DNA of 42,912 bases from Selenomonadaceae bacterium (GTDB lineage: Bacteria; Bacillota; Negativicutes; Selenomonadales; Selenomonadaceae). The stretch's first letter is position 1. Each line of letters opens with the position of its first letter. The position numbers and the translations under genes were made by a program. The stretch spans positions 1-42,912 of the forward strand of contig JAFUZV010000217.1 in assembly GCA_017476425.1 (NCBI GenBank), in the 5' to 3' direction. Below the pieces are notes generated by a model. It saw only the letters and a list, made by a program, of their open reading frames with translations. It did no database searches and had not been told where the DNA came from. Shown piece by piece: positions 1 to 8,658 of this stretch.

Positions 1-86
1 CGACTTCTTGACCACAACTCACCTAATGATAATGGTTGTCCGGGCTGTCTTCCTGATACCTTTACCCGCCGTCTAAAAATTCTCAT
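1..86 (-). other. Transcribed start of a truncated gene or structured RNA (left edge)
   Basis: A minus-strand promoter (112-139) reads into this stretch. An ATG at 86 is preceded by GAGAGG (plus-strand 87-94), although the gap to the ATG is only about two bases. The frame stays open to the window edge and would encode an Arg-rich start (MRIFRRRVKVSGRQPGQ...). Its codons (CGG, CCC, GTA) are unlike neighbouring genes and the segment is visibly richer in GC than its surroundings, so a structured RNA is equally possible. On the plus strand frame 1 is also open to a TAA at about 97-99 and contains CPGC, so it could instead be the tail of a gene entering from the left. I cannot choose between these from the sequence alone. 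Confidence 0.3.
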
Positions 87-111
87 CACCTCTCATTAAC
101 TTTTTTTCTTT

Positions 112-139
112 ATTATACGACGATTTATTTAAAATGCAA
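112..139 (-). promoter_or_regulatory. Sigma-70-type promoter, minus strand
   Basis: Read on the minus strand, TTGCAT (139-134) and TATAAT (117-112) are separated by 16 bases. Transcription would run towards position 1, with about 20 bases of leader before the candidate ATG at 86. Confidence 0.55.
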
Positions 140-160
140 GAATTTTTTTGCGCCTTTCAT

Positions 161-181
161 CCCCATAGATAAATCTAGGGG
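161..181 (-). mobile_element. IS200/IS605-like right-end hairpin relic
   Basis: On the minus strand, CCCC plus TAGA pairs with TCTA plus GGGG around a 4-base loop, with a single bulged T just before the GGGG. This arrangement, preceded by AAG, matches what I recall of the terminal hairpin of many TnpB-type IS605 elements, which forms the end of the omega RNA. No tnpA or tnpB is recognisable next to it, so if genuine it is a decayed remnant. It could also be a chance hairpin. Confidence 0.35.
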
Positions 182-601
182 CTTTGCGGCGCATTTTTCG
201 GTAATGTCTAACAATATGGTGTCAAGTTCTGGCTACTGGTGATTCCATCTTTTGCATCTGAAATTATGATTATGTGTTGTCGTGTCATTGTGTACTAACA
301 CTATTTTCAAACCTGCCAATGTTTTCAACTCTTAATCTGCTATTTAAATTTCATCTTCTGTGATTTTGTAGGCAAAAATCACTTTATCATTAGTCAATTG
401 TTTGAAAAATTTAATGCTCTAATTTGATCGTTTGTGATTGTTGATTTCAGTTCCGTGTAGTTTTGATAAAATATTATTTTGAAGTGCTAAACAAAAACTA
501 AAGACCATATAAAAATTAAAAAATACAGTAAATAGAATAGTATAGATATTGAGAAGAGAAGAAATGTGCGAAACCTATCTGAGTCTTATAATCATTTCTT
601 A

Positions 602-946
602 TTAGCTTTGATTTGAAAGAGTATAACCGCCACGTCCGTTAGGTTTGATAATTACATTTCCCCACGTCTCTGTATCAATCGCATTATCCTGATCCCAATA
701 AGAACTACTTCCGTCTTTGAAAACAATTTTTAAAGACCAATATCTCCATCTCGGAGTTTTTAGAGTCAGGAAATTACCTGAATGCCAAACACCATTAAGC
801 CTGTCATCTCCCCAATCAGACTCACGTGTTGGAACAAAATAAACTAAATAAATTGTTCTACCTGTAGCATTAAGCATTTGAAGTGAATTGTAAGCCGAGA
901 CGGCATGCATTGAAAAAACTGAAAAAAATAAAAATAATTGTACCAT
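602..946 (-). CDS. Small secreted protein of unknown function (5' end frameshifted)
   Basis: The 114-residue frame begins with a hydrophobic stretch ending in AVSA, a good signal-peptidase I site near residue 18. The mature part of about 95 residues is rich in Trp, Tyr and Gly and looks like a small beta-rich domain (NATGRTIYLVYFVP, WSLKIVFKDGSS). I do not recognise a function; I recall similar short secreted proteins in Negativicutes, but without a defined role. The ATG at 946 has no ribosome binding site. A strong one (GGAGGT, plus-strand 981-986) precedes a GTG at 974 that starts V-K-K-R-F-F, a typical signal-peptide n-region, in another frame. Removing one base from the run of eight A at 956-963 joins the two frames into one normal signal peptide. 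The intact gene would therefore be 602-974. Confidence 0.6.
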   Translation of the reverse strand: MVQLFLFFSVFSMHAVSAYNSLQMLNATGRTIYLVYFVPTRESDWGDDRLNGVWHSGNFLTLKTPRWRYWSLKIVFKDGSSSYWDQDNAIDTETWGNVIIKPNGRGGYTLSNQS

Positions 947-1118
947 AATAAAAGTAAAAAAAACGCTTTTTCACAACAACACCTCCAAATAATTTAAAAA
1001 CAAATAATTCAGAAAAATCTTGATAATTGATTATAAAAAAAGAAAAAACAGTTGTCAAGCCATTTTCAAAATTTTCTTGCAGAATTTTCTGTGAGATTAG
1101 GCAAAAGTGGTGCAAATG

Positions 1119-1150
1119 AAAAAATTCGCCTTGCTCGGCAGATTCAAATT
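1119..1150. repeat. Copy 1 of short repeat flanking brnTA
   Basis: The core TCGCCTTGCTCGGCAGATTC (1126-1145) matches 1689-1708 at 17 of 20 positions. Each copy is itself a weak hairpin with TTGCTC in the loop. This copy lies just beyond the stop codon of brnA and may serve as its 3' end. Confidence 0.5.
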
Positions 1151-1156
1151 ACAATT

Positions 1157-1345
1157 TCAGTTAGCTACTTTTTTTAATTGTTCTTTTCTTGGATTTACTC
1201 TCCTAAATCTTGAAAGTTCTTCTTTGGTCATCTTCGGTATGTCACTATAATCAATTTCATCATCTGATTTTGGTGCATTTTCAATAATTCTTCTAATTTG
1301 TTCTTCGCTTGGTTTCATTCCACGTCTAAGAATTAAACTGCCCAT
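1157..1345 (-). CDS. brnA: BrnA-type antitoxin
   Basis: A charged protein of about 62 residues directly downstream of a BrnT-family toxin gene and overlapping its 3' end by 20 bases. The start is the ATG at 1345, preceded by AGGAGG on the minus strand; a longer reading from 1375 lacks such a site. The protein (MGSLILRRGMKPSEEQIRR...) begins with a short beta-like stretch followed by helices and ends in a basic tail, as expected for a small DNA-binding antitoxin. In characterised BrnTA pairs the antitoxin neutralises the RNase toxin and represses its own promoter. Assignment rests mainly on the partner and gene order, because the antitoxin sequence is less conserved. Confidence 0.7.
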   Translation of the reverse strand: MGSLILRRGMKPSEEQIRRIIENAPKSDDEIDYSDIPKMTKEELSRFRRVNPRKEQLKKVAN

Positions 1346-1625
1346 AATATTCCTCCTCATCATCTTTATTTGCATATCGTGCTGATATTATTCTAAATTT
1401 TTCACCGCGTTCAGTATAAATTACAACCAAAACTTTAGCGACTTTCCCAATTACTCTGATCCTATCTTCTTCATCACTATGATCTTTGTCATAATCTTCA
1501 ATTCTATCATCATCAAGAAATACAAATGCAGCATCTTCAAAATAAATTTTATGTTTTTTGTAATTTTTGATATTTTTTTCATCGTCCCATTCAAATTGAT
1601 AATTTTCTATTTCAATTTCACCCAT
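1326..1625 (-). CDS. brnT: BrnT family toxin (ribonuclease)
   Basis: The 99-residue protein is a clear BrnT (DUF497) member. It has the N-terminal FEWDDEKNIKNYKKHKI block, then FEDAAFVFLDDDRIEDYDKDH, the VIGKV...LVVIYTERGE strand pair and the C-terminal RIISARYANKDDEEEYY block. BrnT proteins are RelE-fold toxins that cleave mRNA and stop growth under stress. The start at 1625 has a good GAGGTGATCTT leader. It is followed by brnA with a 20-base overlap, the standard toxin-first order. Length is normal for the family and no key block is missing, so it looks intact. The pair is probably autoregulated through the complex. Confidence 0.88.
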   Translation of the reverse strand: MGEIEIENYQFEWDDEKNIKNYKKHKIYFEDAAFVFLDDDRIEDYDKDHSDEEDRIRVIGKVAKVLVVIYTERGEKFRIISARYANKDDEEEYYGQFNS

Positions 1626-1681
1626 AAGATCACCTCTAAAGATATTTCAATGATTATATGAATATTCCTGCAAATTTAAAT

Positions 1682-1713
1682 AAAAAATCCGTCTTGCTCT
1701 GCAGATTCCATAT
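1682..1713. repeat. Copy 2 of short repeat flanking brnTA
   Basis: The core CCGTCTTGCTCTGCAGATTC (1689-1708) is the second copy of the element at 1126-1145, in the same orientation. It lies upstream of brnT, so the two copies bracket the toxin-antitoxin pair. Confidence 0.5.
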
Positions 1714-1796
1714 GTTAAAAATCTTCAATCATTGTTTTTTTTATTCAAAATATATGTTAAAATAATAAAAATTTTTACGTCGTGAGGTGCACAAAT

Positions 1797-3521
1797 ATGA
1801 CCGGCTTATCAATTACCAAAAAATTAATCGGTGCCTTCGGTTTAGTCTTTGCGTTTATCTCATTTTTCGGTTTATTCATTCTTTATTCTTTCAACGGTTT
1901 AAGCAGTGAGCGTTCTAATGTCAGAGATTGGCTTGATTCAAATGTTACGGTTTCAAAAATTGCACGAAATATTAACGATCTTCAAAGAACAGTGCATATT
2001 CGTACAACTGCTAATAACTCAAATCGAAAATTGGAGCAAGAGACACAAATTAAAAATATTGACTCTGCATTTGAAAATTATCAGCAAGTTATAGATAAAG
2101 GCGATTATGATGATCCTGCTGAACGTCAACGCGATCAAAATATTCTTGATAATGAAGTAAAATTGTGGCAAGATTATAAAAATCAGCTTGCTAAGATTGA
2201 ACCATTCATTTTGGCTAATGATCGTGAGAAAATGATCGCAATTTTGAATAATGACGTTGAAAAATCATTTGAGGCGATAAATAACGCTATGAATAATGAC
2301 GTTGAAGAATGTGCAAAAGGCTTGACTGATGCTGTTGACACTTCAGAAAAAACTTTTGAAAATTTTACTCAACTTGTTCACATTTTGGGAATACTTATTG
2401 CTTTGATTCTCATTTTTGTCGTCGGCATTCTTTACATTCTTGCACGTGATATTAATCATTCAGTCAAACAAATTGTAAGCGTTACAGAAAAAGCTGCGAA
2501 TGGTGATCTTTCTCACGAAATTAACACAGATGCAACTGACGAATTTGGAACGATCGCCGATCAATTTAATTCTGTGATAAAAAATACTCGAAAGGCATTA
2601 GAAAAAGTGCAAATTGCGGCGGAACAAGTATCAAATAGTGCTGAAATGATGAAAAGCGGCGTTAATCAGACTGGTGAACTTTTGCAAAATGTTGCATTGT
2701 CAGTTACTTCTGCTAATGAAAATGCTGCAGATCAAGAAGAAGCGATAAAAGACACTGAAGAACGTGCAAGACGAATGAAAAAAAGCGTCGATCAATCTAT
2801 TTTTGCAATGAAAGCCGGATTAGAAAGTGTCAGACAGACAGCGGAACACGCTGGCGTTGGTAATGAAAAAGCAAATCTTACAGTCAAACAAATGAATGAA
2901 ATTGCAAAATCAGTCGCAGAATCAGCAAAAATTGTCCAAGAACTCGGTGAAAATTCCAAAGAAATTGGATCGATCGTTGAAGTTATCAGCGGAATAGCTG
3001 ATCAAACTAATCTTTTAGCACTTAACGCAGCGATTGAGGCGGCAAGAGCCGGTGAACAAGGACGAGGCTTTGCAGTAGTCGCTGACGAAGTTAGAAAACT
3101 TGCTGAAGGTTCTCAAGAATCAGTGCAAAAGATCGGAACAATCATTAATAAAATTCAAATTACGACTGATAAAGCGGTTGAGACAATGAATAAAGGACAT
3201 CAACTTGTCCAAGAAGGTCGTCAAAATGTTGAGTCAACCGGCTCATCTTTCCACGAAATTGTAAATATGATTCAAGTTGCTGAAGAAAATTCAACTCAAG
3301 TTATGCAAATAATTAACAGTTTACAAGAACCGATTGATGATATTGTCAATCGCACTGAAAAAATTGCTAAAATGTCTGATGAAATTTCTAAAACTATGCA
3401 AACAATTTCGATTGCAACTGCGGAACAGGCTGAAAATGTTGTTGAAATTTCCGACAAAAGCAGTAGCTTAACTGATTTATCTCAGAATATGAAAAAAACA
3501 GTTCACGAATTTCGTTTGTAA
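1797..3521 (+). CDS. Methyl-accepting chemotaxis protein (4-helix sensor)
   Basis: A 574-residue membrane chemoreceptor. A first membrane helix (about 11-31) and a second (about 191-213) enclose an all-helical periplasmic domain of about 155 residues of the 4HB type. A HAMP linker follows (to about 266), then a long coiled-coil signalling domain with the conserved hairpin tip [20 protein letters not shown] (about residues 400-420). That tip binds CheA and CheW. The ligand cannot be inferred. The start is the ATG at 1797, which sits 7 bases after GAGGTG; the in-frame GTG at 1782 overlaps that ribosome binding site and is rejected. No C-terminal CheR-tethering pentapeptide is seen. It is monocistronic: argG follows with its own promoter. 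Confidence 0.93.
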   Translation: MTGLSITKKLIGAFGLVFAFISFFGLFILYSFNGLSSERSNVRDWLDSNVTVSKIARNINDLQRTVHIRTTANNSNRKLEQETQIKNIDSAFENYQQVIDKGDYDDPAERQRDQNILDNEVKLWQDYKNQLAKIEPFILANDREKMIAILNNDVEKSFEAINNAMNNDVEECAKGLTDAVDTSEKTFENFTQLVHILGILIALILIFVVGILYILARDINHSVKQIVSVTEKAANGDLSHEINTDATDEFGTIADQFNSVIKNTRKALEKVQIAAEQVSNSAEMMKSGVNQTGELLQNVALSVTSANENAADQEEAIKDTEERARRMKKSVDQSIFAMKAGLESVRQTAEHAGVGNEKANLTVKQMNEIAKSVAESAKIVQELGENSKEIGSIVEVISGIADQTNLLALNAAIEAARAGEQGRGFAVVADEVRKLAEGSQESVQKIGTIINKIQITTDKAVETMNKGHQLVQEGRQNVESTGSSFHEIVNMIQVAEENSTQVMQIINSLQEPIDDIVNRTEKIAKMSDEISKTMQTISIATAEQAENVVEISDKSSSLTDLSQNMKKTVHEFRL

Positions 3522-3526
3522 ATTAT

Positions 3527-3554
3527 TTGACAAATTTTTAAAATTGTTTATAAT
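3527..3554 (+). promoter_or_regulatory. argG promoter
   Basis: TTGACA (3527-3532) and TATAAT (3549-3554) are separated by 16 bases. The promoter lies 5 bases after the chemoreceptor stop codon and about 40 bases before the argG start. No arginine operator could be identified by eye. Confidence 0.7.
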
Positions 3555-3594
3555 TCAAGTGTTTTCATTAAATTTTGAAAGGAAGTTTTAAAAA

Positions 3595-4803
3595 GTGGCA
3601 AAAGTTAATAAAGTTGTACTTGCATACTCCGGCGGACTTGATACATCAGTTATCATTCCGTGGCTTAAAGAAAATTATGACGGCTGCGAAGTTATTGCAG
3701 TCTGTGCCGATCTCGGTCAAGGCGATGAACTCGACGCAGTTCACGATAAGGCTTTGAAGTCCGGCGCATCGAAAGTTTATATCGAAAATATCACGAAAGA
3801 ATTTATTGAAGGCTATGTATTTCCGACACTCAAAGCCGGCGCAGTCTATGAAGGTAAATATCTTCTCGGAACTTCTTTTGCACGTCCGATCATTGCAAAG
3901 AAACTTGTTGAAGTTGCTTTAAAAGAAGGTGCAGATGCAATCGCTCACGGCGCAACCGGTAAAGGTAATGATCAAGTTCGTTTTGAATTGACGATCAAGG
4001 CACTTGCACCGAATTTAACAATTATTGCTCCGTGGCGTGAATGGAATCTTGATTCACGTTCAGCAGAAATTGAATATGCAAAAGCTCACGGAATCGAAAT
4101 TCCGACTGATAATAAAACCTACAGTATGGATCGCAATATCTGGCATTTGTCACACGAAGGATCAGATCTTGAAGATCCTTGGAATGCTCCGAAAAATTCA
4201 ATGTTTTTGATCAGCAAAGCACCGGAAGATGCTCCTGATAAGCCGGAAGAAGTCACGATCGATTTTGAAAAAGGCATTCCGATCGCTGTCAACGGTGAAA
4301 AACTTGACGCAGTTAAAATTGTTGAGACTCTTAACGAAATCGGCGCAAGAAATGGCGTTGGTATCGTTGATATTTGTGAAAATCGTCTTGTTGGAATGAA
4401 ATCTCGCGGCGTTTATGAAAATCCCGGCGGATCAATTCTTTATTATGCTCATCGTGAATTAGAATATCTCTGTCTTGATCGTGCAACTTTCCATTATAAA
4501 GAGCAAGTTGCTATCAGATATGGTGAACTTGTCTATGACGGAATGTGGTTCTGTCAACTTCGTGAGGCTTTAGAAGCATTTGTCGATTCAACTCAACAGA
4601 CTGTAACCGGCACTGTTAAATTGAAACTCTACAAAGGAAATATTATTTCAGCTGGATCAAAATCGCCTTATTCACTTTACAGTCAAGAATTTGTAACTTT
4701 TGAACACGACGACGTTTATAATCAAGCTGATGCAACCGGTTTTATCAATTTGTTCGGTTTACCGCTTAAAGTTCGTGCATTAGTTAAACAAAATCAAAAA
4801 TAA
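3595..4803 (+). CDS. argG: Argininosuccinate synthase
   Basis: Condenses citrulline and aspartate with ATP to give argininosuccinate, the penultimate step of arginine synthesis, in the cytosol. The 402-residue length is normal. The N-terminal PP-loop AYSGGLDTS (residues 10-18) binds ATP; the [14 protein letters not shown] block (about 118-132) contributes to citrulline and aspartate binding. The start is a GTG at 3595, 9 bases after GAAAGGAAG. The gene is alone between its own promoter and a bidirectional terminator; argH is not adjacent in this window. Confidence 0.97.
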   Translation: MAKVNKVVLAYSGGLDTSVIIPWLKENYDGCEVIAVCADLGQGDELDAVHDKALKSGASKVYIENITKEFIEGYVFPTLKAGAVYEGKYLLGTSFARPIIAKKLVEVALKEGADAIAHGATGKGNDQVRFELTIKALAPNLTIIAPWREWNLDSRSAEIEYAKAHGIEIPTDNKTYSMDRNIWHLSHEGSDLEDPWNAPKNSMFLISKAPEDAPDKPEEVTIDFEKGIPIAVNGEKLDAVKIVETLNEIGARNGVGIVDICENRLVGMKSRGVYENPGGSILYYAHRELEYLCLDRATFHYKEQVAIRYGELVYDGMWFCQLREALEAFVDSTQQTVTGTVKLKLYKGNIISAGSKSPYSLYSQEFVTFEHDDVYNQADATGFINLFGLPLKVRALVKQNQK

Positions 4804-4825
4804 TTTTTGTTAAACATAAAAAATT

Positions 4826-4859
4826 AAAGCAGCTGGCGTAAAAACCAACTGCTTTTTTT
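4826..4859. terminator. Bidirectional terminator between argG and efp
   Basis: The stem AAAGCAGCTGG / CCAACTGCTTT has one C-A mismatch and a loop of 8 bases, with T runs on both strands. It separates the convergent genes argG and efp. Confidence 0.85.
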
Positions 4860-4875
4860 ATTGAAAATTTTTTAA

Positions 4876-5433
4876 TTAGGCGCGTTCGATATAATTTCCT
4901 GTACGTGTATCAATTCTAAGTACGTCGCCTTCATTGATAAACAGCGGAACACGAACAACATAACCGGTTTCAAGAGTTGCATTTTTTGATGCGCCGGTTG
5001 CAGTATTACCTTTAACCGCCGGTTCACATTCAACAACTTTCAATTCAACGCTGTTCGGCAAAGCAACGCCAATGATTCGATCTTTGAAAGTCTGAAGATT
5101 GACTTCCATATTTTCAGTAAGATAATTAAGTGCGTCGCCGAGTTGTTCCTTGCTGAGTTCAGTCTGTTCATAAGTTTCATTATCCATAAAAGTATAAAGT
5201 CCATCATTCTCATAAAGATATTGCATTTTACGAGTATCAAGACGAGCAGGCGGCATTTTTTCATTAGGGTTAAAAGTTCTTTCGACTACTGCGCCGGTCT
5301 CAACATTTTTGATCTTCGTGCGAACGAATGCTGCGCCTTTACCTGGTTTAACGTGTTGAAATTCGACAACTTGCCAAGCACCGCCGTCGATCTCAATCGT
5401 CAAGCCGGTGCGAAAATCAGTACTAGAAATCAT
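4876..5433 (-). CDS. efp: Elongation factor P
   Basis: A 185-residue translation factor that binds the ribosome between the P and E sites and relieves stalling at polyproline stretches. All three domains are present: the KOW-like N-terminal domain with the modification loop KPGKG (residues 29-33, with Lys32 as the modified residue in Firmicute relatives), the central OB domain, and the C-terminal OB domain ending in [17 protein letters not shown]. The start chosen is the ATG at 5433 ([10 protein letters not shown]), which matches the family and lies 10 bases after AAAGGA. The upstream in-frame ATG at 5442 is too close to that site. The gene stands alone in this window. Confidence 0.96.
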   Translation of the reverse strand: MISSTDFRTGLTIEIDGGAWQVVEFQHVKPGKGAAFVRTKIKNVETGAVVERTFNPNEKMPPARLDTRKMQYLYENDGLYTFMDNETYEQTELSKEQLGDALNYLTENMEVNLQTFKDRIIGVALPNSVELKVVECEPAVKGNTATGASKNATLETGYVVRVPLFINEGDVLRIDTRTGNYIERA

Positions 5434-5584
5434 CGGTATCATATCCTTTCATTGCTAATTTATTTTAAGTCATTTAACATCAAAGCATTTAACGACATTT
5501 ATATATTCTGCATTAAATTTTATTTTCCTACAAACAACGATCAATTATTCAATTAACGATTTATAAAAAATTTTTTCAAGAAGA

Positions 5585-6955
5585 TCATTTTTTAATTATG
5601 ACTAACGCATCACCGATCGGTCTTTCACGTCCATCACTCGGTGAATTAACAATATTACCTTTAACAACAAGTTCCGTTGATCCGCCGCCGTCAAGATTGA
5701 TCGCATTCACTGCGCCGAAGTCATTCAACAGAATTTGTGCCCATTCGTAAAGAGTGCAGCCTTTACTATGTGCTTGTCGCCCGTCGACGATCGCAATTAT
5801 ATAATCGCCGTATTGAGTAACGCCGACAGCCGATCTAGGAGCACGACCGATTCTAATATCAGCCGGAAATCTTTCCTCATTTGCTGTAACGTAAATTTTA
5901 CCGTCTTTGATTAACTGCGGACCGGCTCCAACAACGTGAATTGCTTTATTAAAATTACTAATTCCGTCAGCGTCAATGATCGATTCGTCAAAGGTTACAC
6001 GATCACCAACACGAGTATTTTTAAAAAGTTCCTCTGCTTTGCCGTGAGCACTGACAACATAACCATTTTTCGGAATTGAATTATTGCCTTTGCGATTGAA
6101 AATTTCACTGACAACTCCGTCAATCACAATGTATTCAGTGCCATAATCATTAGTGCCGGTTGTCGATCCGTAATGATAATTATAAATCACAACGCAATCT
6201 GCACCACGTTCACAATCAACGCCGCCGATATTTAGACTTTCGCCATTCATCGTTACAACGCCATAATAATTAGTTCGTCCGAAAATCGTCGAGCCGTCAG
6301 CATTAATCCCCATAGTTGATCTTGTATAGTAAGTCGTTCCACAAACAACGCCGTCAATTTTCGTGTTACCTAAAATTTCACCGTTCAATGCAAAATAACT
6401 TGCATTGATCGCACCGATTGCAGAATATTCATTGCTGATTTGTTTAACAGTCGATCGACCCGGAATTTTTCCACGTGCAATAACCGGACGAATTGAATAT
6501 TTTTCGTGATCAGCGATCAATGCAAAAGCCATTACGCCATCACGATTAACCATTCTAAATTCAAGTCCTTCAACTTCTTCAACCGGCGGCGGTTCATTCG
6601 TCGGTTTTTTTGATTCTTCACTTGGAACATCAGGCAGTCGATAATCAGGAATATTTGACGGTTCTAACTCTTCCGGCGGATCAGAATCATTTTCATCAGC
6701 ATTTGATCCTTGATTATGGATACCGATCGGCGGAACGTCCATCGGTGGTAAATTTATTTCTTCTTCTACAGTGTTGTCAGCTTCAGATTTTTGATCGTCT
6801 TCTGATTCTTCTTGCCAAACAGGTTTTTGATTTACTTTCGTTGTTGATTCATTTCGATCACGTTCGACAACTTTTGCTGATTCAACAATTTCACTTGCCT
6901 CAACAAAATTTGCAAAAAAGCATATCAAGAAAATTATCACAAAAAATTTTTTCAT
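5585..6955 (-). CDS. Secreted phosphodiester glycosidase family protein (NAGPA-like)
   Basis: A 456-residue exported protein. It has a Lys-rich signal peptide cleaved around FVEA (about residue 21), an acidic and proline-rich linker (about 25-135), and a C-terminal domain of the NAGPA type (about 150-455). Recognisable blocks are AIGAINASYF, GIGR-like RIGRAPRSAVGVTQYGDYI and the terminal INLDGGGSTELVV. The family includes the eukaryotic uncovering enzyme that removes N-acetylglucosamine from a phosphodiester; bacterial members are linked to exopolysaccharide or wall-glycan turnover. The substrate here is unknown. The start ATG at 6955 follows GGAGG with 6 bases spacing. It lies after the flagellar operon terminator, so it is probably a separate transcript. 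Confidence 0.85.
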   Translation of the reverse strand: MKKFFVIIFLICFFANFVEASEIVESAKVVERDRNESTTKVNQKPVWQEESEDDQKSEADNTVEEEINLPPMDVPPIGIHNQGSNADENDSDPPEELEPSNIPDYRLPDVPSEESKKPTNEPPPVEEVEGLEFRMVNRDGVMAFALIADHEKYSIRPVIARGKIPGRSTVKQISNEYSAIGAINASYFALNGEILGNTKIDGVVCGTTYYTRSTMGINADGSTIFGRTNYYGVVTMNGESLNIGGVDCERGADCVVIYNYHYGSTTGTNDYGTEYIVIDGVVSEIFNRKGNNSIPKNGYVVSAHGKAEELFKNTRVGDRVTFDESIIDADGISNFNKAIHVVGAGPQLIKDGKIYVTANEERFPADIRIGRAPRSAVGVTQYGDYIIAIVDGRQAHSKGCTLYEWAQILLNDFGAVNAINLDGGGSTELVVKGNIVNSPSDGRERPIGDALVIIKK

Positions 6956-6973
6956 TGTTGCCTCCAAAATTCA

Positions 6974-7013
6974 CAAAAAAATATCCTACAGCCTTATCAA
7001 CTGCAGGATACAT
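6974..7013 (-). terminator. Terminator of the flagellar rod/ring operon
   Basis: A 10-base-pair stem (6982-6991 with 7001-7010, one G-U pair) has a 9-base loop and a run of seven U on the minus strand. It lies directly after flgJ and before the glycosidase gene. Confidence 0.8.
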
Positions 7014-7028
7014 TATCTAAAAAAATTT

Positions 7029-7436
7029 TTATTTCGTCAACTGCTTATAAATGAAATCTGCAAGACCAATGCCACCGGCTTTAGCCGCTTCTTTCGTTAA
7101 TTCTTCGTGATACATATCTTGATAAATTTCCATTGCGTTATCATCACCAAAAAGTTCATCTTTCGGAACAGTTTTATACATTTCCGTGTACATCATTTTC
7201 AAAAGAATCGCTTCAAGTTCCGTGCTTGCGTCTCTGATCTCTTTATCGCGTTTATCAAGTTCTTCTTGCGTCATAGTTTTAACTTTTGAATTAGTTGCTC
7301 TTTCAAGTTTACCGCTTGCCTCGTCAAGTGCCGATTGAAATATTGCATCTTGCGAAATTAAATCTGCAGCATCGCTTGTTGTACCTGTCGCTGTCGTCTT
7401 AGGCAAAAGATTATTATCAAATGCACTAATCTCCAT
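7029..7436 (-). CDS. flgJ: Flagellar rod-binding protein FlgJ (N-terminal domain only)
   Basis: A 135-residue protein matching the rod-binding domain found in the N-terminal half of FlgJ: ELEAILLKMMYTEMYKTVPKD followed by IYQDMYHEELTKEAAKAGGIGLADFIYKQL. FlgJ caps and promotes assembly of the flagellar rod in the periplasm. The muramidase domain of enterobacterial FlgJ is absent, so a separate enzyme must open the peptidoglycan; the single-domain form is common outside Gammaproteobacteria. The start ATG at 7436 has GAGGTG 8 bases upstream. It is the last gene of flgF-G-A-H-I-J. The gap to flgI contains heptamer repeat copy A. Confidence 0.85.
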   Translation of the reverse strand: MEISAFDNNLLPKTTATGTTSDAADLISQDAIFQSALDEASGKLERATNSKVKTMTQEELDKRDKEIRDASTELEAILLKMMYTEMYKTVPKDELFGDDNAMEIYQDMYHEELTKEAAKAGGIGLADFIYKQLTK

Positions 7437-7493
7437 AATTTTCACCTCTTTTAGAGATAATTTATTAAATTCTATATTATTTTATTTAATTTT

Positions 7494-7520
7494 GCATTCC
7501 GAATTCCTAATTCCGAATTA
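7494..7520 (-). repeat. Heptamer repeat copy A (flgI-flgJ)
   Basis: Four 7-base units of the form NNATTCC (plus strand GCATTCC, GAATTCC, TAATTCC, GAATTAA). On the minus strand the element begins at the flgI stop codon (TAATTCGG). It belongs to the dispersed family also seen near 10.9, 14.3, 14.9, 20.0, 31.25 and 41.7 kb. Confidence 0.65.
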
Positions 7521-8642
7521 AATTATCTCAAGTACTGCGTGAATTGCACCTGCAGCTTTCATCGCTTGAAGAATCGAAATGCAATCACGTGGAGTTGCAC
7601 CGACAGCATTCAACGCTCCAACAATATCACTAATACTAGTCGTTGCAGGAATTACAACCGAACTTGACATTTCTTCATCAACGTTAGTGTCTTCAGTTCT
7701 AGTCACCATAGTTGTGCCGTATGAAAACGGATTAGGTTGATTGACTTGTGTATCACGCTGAACTTTTATTGATAAGCCGCCTTGAGTGATCGCACATTCA
7801 TCAACTGAAACATCTCCGCCCATAACGATCGTTCCTGTTCTTTCACTGAAAACAACTTTTGCAACGTTATCAGGACGAATCGGCAACGATTCAATCGAAG
7901 CAATGAAACCAACAACATTACTGCGATAACCCGGCGGGATTCTAATATCAATTCTTCCGGGATTAGCCGCACGAGCAATATTTCCATATTGTGAATAAGC
8001 CGCATTGATTGAATTTGCTACTCTGGTTGCAGTTGTAAAATCCATATTTGAAAGTGATAATGATAATTGTCCATTTTTGCCGAGATCGTCCTCAACAGTT
8101 CTTTCAACGATCGCACCATTCGGAGTCGTTCCTACTGTTGGAAAATTTCTTTGTGCTCGACTATTACCACCACCATTACCGGCAACAAAACCACCGGTTG
8201 AAACAGGACCTTGAGCAACTGCATAAACTTCACCATCAGCCGCTCTTAATGGCGTTTGCAAAAGTGTACCGCCTTGAATACTATCAGCATCACCCATTGA
8301 ACTTATCGTAACGTCGATTGTATCACCTTCACGGACGAATGGCGGTAAAGTTGCTGTAACCATAACCGCTGCAACATTATCAGTATCAAGATCATCAGCA
8401 TTGATCGTTATTCCAAAATTTTTAAGCATTGCTACTGTTGATTGAATCATCTGCACTGTATCATCTGAATCACCTGTGCCAGGTAAACCAACAACTAAAC
8501 CATAGCCCATAAGTTGGTTTGATCTAACGCCTTGAATTTTTGCAATATCTTTTATCCTTGTCATTGCTGATTCTGCAAAAACCGTTGAAGTCAACAATGC
8601 AAGACAACAGATCATAGTAAAAAAAATTGTTAATCGTTTCAC
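7518..8642 (-). CDS. flgI: Flagellar P-ring protein FlgI
   Basis: A 374-residue periplasmic protein that forms the P ring around the rod at the peptidoglycan layer. It carries an N-terminal Sec signal (VKRLTIFFTM...VFA, cleaved near residue 23). The family core follows: RIKDIAKIQGVRSNQLMGYG, GLVVGLPGTGDSDDT, the IQGGTLLQTPLRAADG block and the C-terminal ISDIVGALNAVGATPRDCIS. The start is the GTG at 8642, after GGTGGTGA; longer readings would run into flgH. Presence of a P ring together with FlgH means an outer membrane must be crossed. It follows flgH by 16 bases. Confidence 0.96.
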   Translation of the reverse strand: MKRLTIFFTMICCLALLTSTVFAESAMTRIKDIAKIQGVRSNQLMGYGLVVGLPGTGDSDDTVQMIQSTVAMLKNFGITINADDLDTDNVAAVMVTATLPPFVREGDTIDVTISSMGDADSIQGGTLLQTPLRAADGEVYAVAQGPVSTGGFVAGNGGGNSRAQRNFPTVGTTPNGAIVERTVEDDLGKNGQLSLSLSNMDFTTATRVANSINAAYSQYGNIARAANPGRIDIRIPPGYRSNVVGFIASIESLPIRPDNVAKVVFSERTGTIVMGGDVSVDECAITQGGLSIKVQRDTQVNQPNPFSYGTTMVTRTEDTNVDEEMSSSVVIPATTSISDIVGALNAVGATPRDCISILQAMKAAGAIHAVLEII

Positions 8643-8658
8643 GGAAATCACCACCGTG

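Larger units (their letters stand above)
87..601. other. Non-coding accessory gap
   Basis: No open frame with a ribosome binding site was found in these 515 bases. The gap holds the promoter at 112-139 and an IS200/IS605-like terminal hairpin at 161-181. Positions 190-600 are AT-rich and broken by stops in all frames. I looked for TnpB zinc-finger and catalytic motifs there and found none. Confidence 0.6.

Noticed and set aside
190..600. Decayed tnpB gene beside the terminal hairpin
   Set aside because: No zinc-finger cysteines, catalytic motifs or extended frame remnant could be found on either strand.
1782..1796. GTG start five codons upstream for the first chemoreceptor
   Set aside because: It overlaps the ribosome binding site that serves the ATG at 1797, and the added residues are not part of a signal anchor.
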